From contig MU404055.1 of the NCBI GenBank assembly GCA_022695795.1, positions 682,001-746,000 on the forward strand: a DNA stretch of 64,000 bases. The letters are read 5' to 3'. Origin of the DNA: Biscogniauxia marginata. Its lineage: Eukaryota > Ascomycota > Sordariomycetes > Xylariales > Xylariaceae. The notes beneath the pieces were generated by a model. It was not told where the DNA came from and made no database searches. It was given only the letters and a program-made list of their open reading frames with translations. Of the stretch, positions 61,043-64,000 are shown piece by piece; position 1 is the stretch's first letter, and each line of letters starts with the position of its first letter. A program made the position numbers and the translations under genes.

Positions 61043-62221
61043 ATGGCGACGATATCGTGGGGGACGTGAGTATACACAACTACTATCCAATCTAGCCCAC
61101 CCCCTCAACGTAACCAAGACTGACTTGTTAACGTATCAATCAGCATCAAGTCCCTCCTCCTCTTCTTCGGGCCCATCCTCCTCCCCAAAGCCATAGGCTA
61201 CTACCGCTCGATCCGCCACGCGCCGCAGCAGCCGGGCCTCGGCGTGCGGCCGCTGCCGCCGCTCGCCCTGCGCGGCATCTGCATCATGGCGGGCGCGGCG
61301 CTCGTGCTCCTGCTCACGGCGCTGCCCGCCCTCGCGCCCGAGAACGTCTTCGCGCGCACGCAGTCGCGCCTGCAGATCCCGACGGACGTGCTCTTCACGC
61401 GGCTCGCGTCGCTGCGGCCCGGCGGCGCCCTCGCCGACGCCGACGCCGCGCTGCGCGCCCGGTTCGTCAACCTCGAGTCGCGCCTGCTGTACCTGCAGTT
61501 CGGCCCCGCCGCGCTCGCCGACTGCCCCTTCTGCGCCGCCGACGAGCCGCGCTCGTACCTCTACTACGCGCTGCCGGCGCTGCTCGCGCCGCACCTCGTC
61601 AACCTCGCCGCCCTCTCGCTCGCCACCTCGGCCCCCGTCTCCGGCCGCGACGCCGCCCGCTGGCGGCCCCTCGCCGCCACCCTCGCCTCGCTCGCCGCCG
61701 TCCTCGACGTCTACGTCGCCAGCTCGTACAACTACCAGCTCAACGCGCGCGCCGCGCGCCTCGCCGACCTCGACATGTTCTTCTGGACCAGCCGCGCGTG
61801 GCGGGGCGCGCTCCTCGCCGCGCTCGACCTGCTCGTCGCCGCCCTCGTCTACCTCTCGGGCACGCGCCGCGCGTTCGCGCGCCCCCCCGGCGCCGCCGCC
61901 CGCGTCGAGGCCGTGACCCGCCAGCTGCTGGCCGCCAAGAGCCGGCTCAACGCCGTGGGCATCGTCAAGAACACGTCGATCCGGGACGAGGAGCTGCGCG
62001 GCCGCGCCCAGGCCTACTGGCAGCACGAGGGCCGCCTCATGCGCGAGGTCATGGAGGAGCGCGACGTCGTCGAGGGCGTCAACGACGCCCTCCAGAACCG
62101 CATCAACATCCAGGACATCGCCCGCGACGCCGAGACCTACGCCGGCAACGTCCTGCCCCGGGTGCAGCTGGCGGGGGAGGAGGGCTCGGTACCCGAGACT
62201 ACTACTACTACTGTTGGGTGA
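61043..62221 (+). CDS. Conserved fungal multispanning membrane protein
   Basis: Two exons, 61043-61065 and 61144-62221 (78-nt intron, CTGAC branch motif), give 366 aa beginning MATISWGTIKSLLLFFG. Five hydrophobic segments are visible: about 8-25, 46-65, 140-160, 185-205 and 230-250. Conserved-looking loops between them include SRLQIPTDVLFTRLASLRP, LRARFVNLESRLLYLQFGP and CPFCAADEPRSY with a CxxC pair. The hydrophilic C-terminus (LLAAKSRLNAVGIVKNT, QDIARDAETYA) is probably cytosolic. I recognise the pattern from other filamentous ascomycetes but know no function; I recall some homologues being labelled chorismate synthase, for which nothing here gives support. Coding GC is extreme. A GA repeat lies in the leader. 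Confidence 0.82.
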
Positions 62222-62794
62222 TAAAAGGGAGAGACTATGTTGTGTATAATAATACCATGTGTACACTATATCACTTATTAGACCGACTGGGTTATCTATA
62301 TTAGCGAAGAACACCAAAAATGATGGAATTACCAAACACTAAAATGCATGACTCCTCCTCCCCCTTTTTTTTTTCGAGACCGTTACTATGACCTGTTTAG
62401 ATTCCGAACAGTCTCCTGAGAGAGCTGCTCGCTTCCTACATGACAGCTTAATAGACATAATAAGATTGTGGAACAAGAAGAAAAGCGCTTGTTCGTTTCT
62501 TAAGAATAAACCAAATGTGAAGCTTGCATTGGTGATATCAAGAATTCGCTCCCCTCCCCTCCCCTCCCTAAAAATGAGTTCGTCAAGTTTTGATAGAATA
62601 AGGTAATTTAACAATCCTTCTCACCCCGAAGTCATGACCGTTCCCGTACAGTTATACACCCTTCCCTTATCCTACGAACGCCGTAATGAATGCCTCGCGT
62701 CTTCTAATACCATGGCTGCTAGTAGTTCTCCCGATCAAGATTGATTACATTTAGGGTAGAATATGACATGAGGCAAGATGTATCAAGGTGTGGT
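62222..62794. other. Shared 3' interval between convergent genes
   Basis: The membrane-protein gene (+) ends at 62221 and the Rud3-like gene (-) ends at 62795. This 573 bp should contain both 3' untranslated regions. No gene is seen. Confidence 0.55.
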
Positions 62795-64000
62795 CTAGGC
62801 GCCCCTCGTGTCGGGCCTAGTCGCGCCGGTGGCTACGCTGGACATGCTTCCCTTCCTTGACCCCCCAGCCTGAGATGCCTCGTCTACGCTCCTTTCCAGG
62901 AATCCGGCCCAAAGGTCGGCAAGAGACTCTTTGCTCGCCGATGTCGGCGTGGGTTCGGAGAAGAATTCCGTGTTGAGAGACGGCGTACTAGGCGTCCTAT
63001 GGAACGGAGAGGTGGGCAGGCGAAGGGAGTTGCTAGATGCCCCTGGACGTGCCAACCCAGCCTGCTCTCGCTGCTCATCTGTCCAGTTCAGTAGTCCCGC
63101 GATGATTTGTAGGATCTGGAACTTCTTGGGATCTGAGCGATCTAAAGCAAGGAATTGCAGCAAGTGATTGGTGACAATTTGCCTATGTTTAGTTAGTGTC
63201 TTGCCTTATTGAAATGTAGGGTACCATGGGACTGACCTGTCGATGCTATCCTCAGGCTTGGTCTTCTTGAGATACCGAAGGGCTTTCGTTAAATGATCAT
63301 TGAGGACAATAGCTTCATGCCGCAGCTTGCCAATGAGGAGATTCTTCTCCTTGACCTCCTTTTCGAACGGCGCAGTACGCTCCAGCTCCTTTTGCAGAGA
63401 TTCCTTAGCTGCCTCGGCCTCCGAAGCTCTCGAGTCAGCGTCGTGAACCAGCTTCTTCAGCGCTTGAAGCTGCTCTTCCGACGTCTCGACCATCTCTCGT
63501 AGTTCCTTTCTGCGGGCCTCCTGGATCTCCTGGAGGGCCCTTTGGAGGCTGTCGACGGCTTGAGATTGACTATCCCGTTCGGATGCGATCTGGTCATAGT
63601 TGTCTCTTAGCGTGGCAACTTGTTCCTCGAGTGCCGCAGCTTTCTCGACCAAACTCTCCCTGATCGACCGCTCTTCCATCGCTAGGACCTCCCAGTCACC
63701 CATAGCATCTTTAGCTGCTTCTGCCTCCTCTCTGAGATGTTGGATCTGCCGGTTCATGTCCTCCTTCTCCTTTAGTGAATTATGCTGCGAGAGGTTGTTC
63801 CGGCTCCTTAAACTAGATAGCTCCCGTGTGGCATCTTGCAACTCGGTCCGAAGCCCAGCGATCTCATCTTGGTAACCCTGGGTGGCCTTTTGGAGTTCAT
63901 CGTTTTGCGCCTCGAGTTCCTCGATCCGTTGATTCGCTTCTTCTAAATCCTCCTTCCCTCTTGCTAACCGGTTACTGACGTTCTCTTTGATTTTCTCGAC
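62795..64000 (-). CDS. rud3: Rud3-like golgin with C-terminal GRAB domain (partial)
   Basis: Two exons are visible, running from beyond 64000 to 63237 and 63182 to 62795, with a 54-nt intron (GTCAGT, CTAAC branch, TAG). The 5' end lies outside the window; the frame is open to its edge. The visible 254 codons of the first part are continuous coiled coil rich in Glu/Lys/Gln. They lead into LRHEAIVLNDHLTKALRYL and, across the intron, DRQIVTNHLLQFLALDRSDPKK and ILQIIAGLLNWTDEQREQAG. This is the GRIP-related Arf-binding (GRAB) domain that recruits Rud3/GMAP-210 golgins to the cis-Golgi through Arf1. A Ser/Pro-rich tail follows. A GRIP-domain golgin is the alternative, but the sequence fits GRAB better. 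Confidence 0.82.

Noticed and set aside
61136..62335. 399-codon minus-strand frame opposite the membrane-protein gene
   Set aside because: Its Gly/Glu/Arg-rich low-complexity translation mirrors a GC-rich plus-strand gene that has conserved motifs and a proper intron.
1..64000. CRISPR array, operon, or secondary-metabolite cluster
   Set aside because: The DNA is eukaryotic with spliced genes. No regular spaced repeats, polyketide/peptide synthetase, terpene cyclase or cluster regulator is present.

Overview
The window is nuclear DNA of a filamentous ascomycete (Pezizomycotina, most likely Sordariomycetes). The evidence is short 50-75 nt GT-AG introns with CTAAC/CTGAC-like branch points, Pezizomycotina-type proteins (Ime2-type kinase, Stc1-domain protein, Rho1, Get1), intergenic DNA full of TAGGTAGGTA/ACCTACCT simple repeats, and a terminal AT-saturated block with the look of repeat-induced point mutation (RIP). 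All gene models were assembled by hand from open frames and splice signals, and exon coordinates are given in each entry.

Layout. 1-4210: gene-free, AT-saturated, RIP-like block carrying a 1.5 kb element with about 270 bp inverted arms (1983-3515). 5059-6514 (-): an Stc1-domain zinc protein, the first gene after the block. 6515-13136: long gene-poor stretch ending in a pyrimidine-rich leader. 13137-15572 (+): Ime2-type kinase. 17183-19614 (+): HSPA12-like Hsp70-family ATPase. 19615-26656: mostly intergenic, with one C2H2-like protein (23502-24242, -). 26657-28100 (-): coiled-coil protein. 28512-29264 (-): AKAP7/ASCC1-type 2H phosphoesterase. 30381-31037 (-): Ypd1-type histidine phosphotransfer protein. 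34466-35608 (-): probable DUF3984 protein. 35831-36112: a small MITE with terminal inverted repeats and an apparent 4-bp target duplication. 36429-40607 (+): Elongator subunit Elp1. 41087-42421 (-): mitochondrial ribosomal protein uL24m. 45446-46486 (+): Rho1 GTPase. 48668-48898 (-): a 25-residue, two-CxxC micropeptide gene. 50963-52960 (-): vacuolar-type amino acid transporter. 53732-55385 (-): probably GPI-anchored aspartic protease. 58021-59082 (-): PTAR1-like prenyltransferase alpha-repeat protein. 59484-60260 (+): Get1. 61043-62221 (+): multispanning membrane protein of unknown function. 62795-64000 (-): Rud3-like golgin, running off the window.

The genes are mainly housekeeping and signalling genes with no operon-like or biosynthetic-cluster logic. 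The last 6 kb groups three secretory-pathway genes (PTAR1-like, Get1, Rud3-like), the first two divergently transcribed from a 401 bp promoter region. Several genes carry patches of extreme GC3, in Elp1 starting abruptly within one exon. No rRNA, CRISPR array or convincing tRNA was found. I see no clear previously undescribed multi-gene system. The most interesting items are the Stc1-domain gene beside the RIP-like block, the micropeptide whose intron is stop-free and shares its stop codon with the spliced form, the MITE, and the inverted-repeat element.
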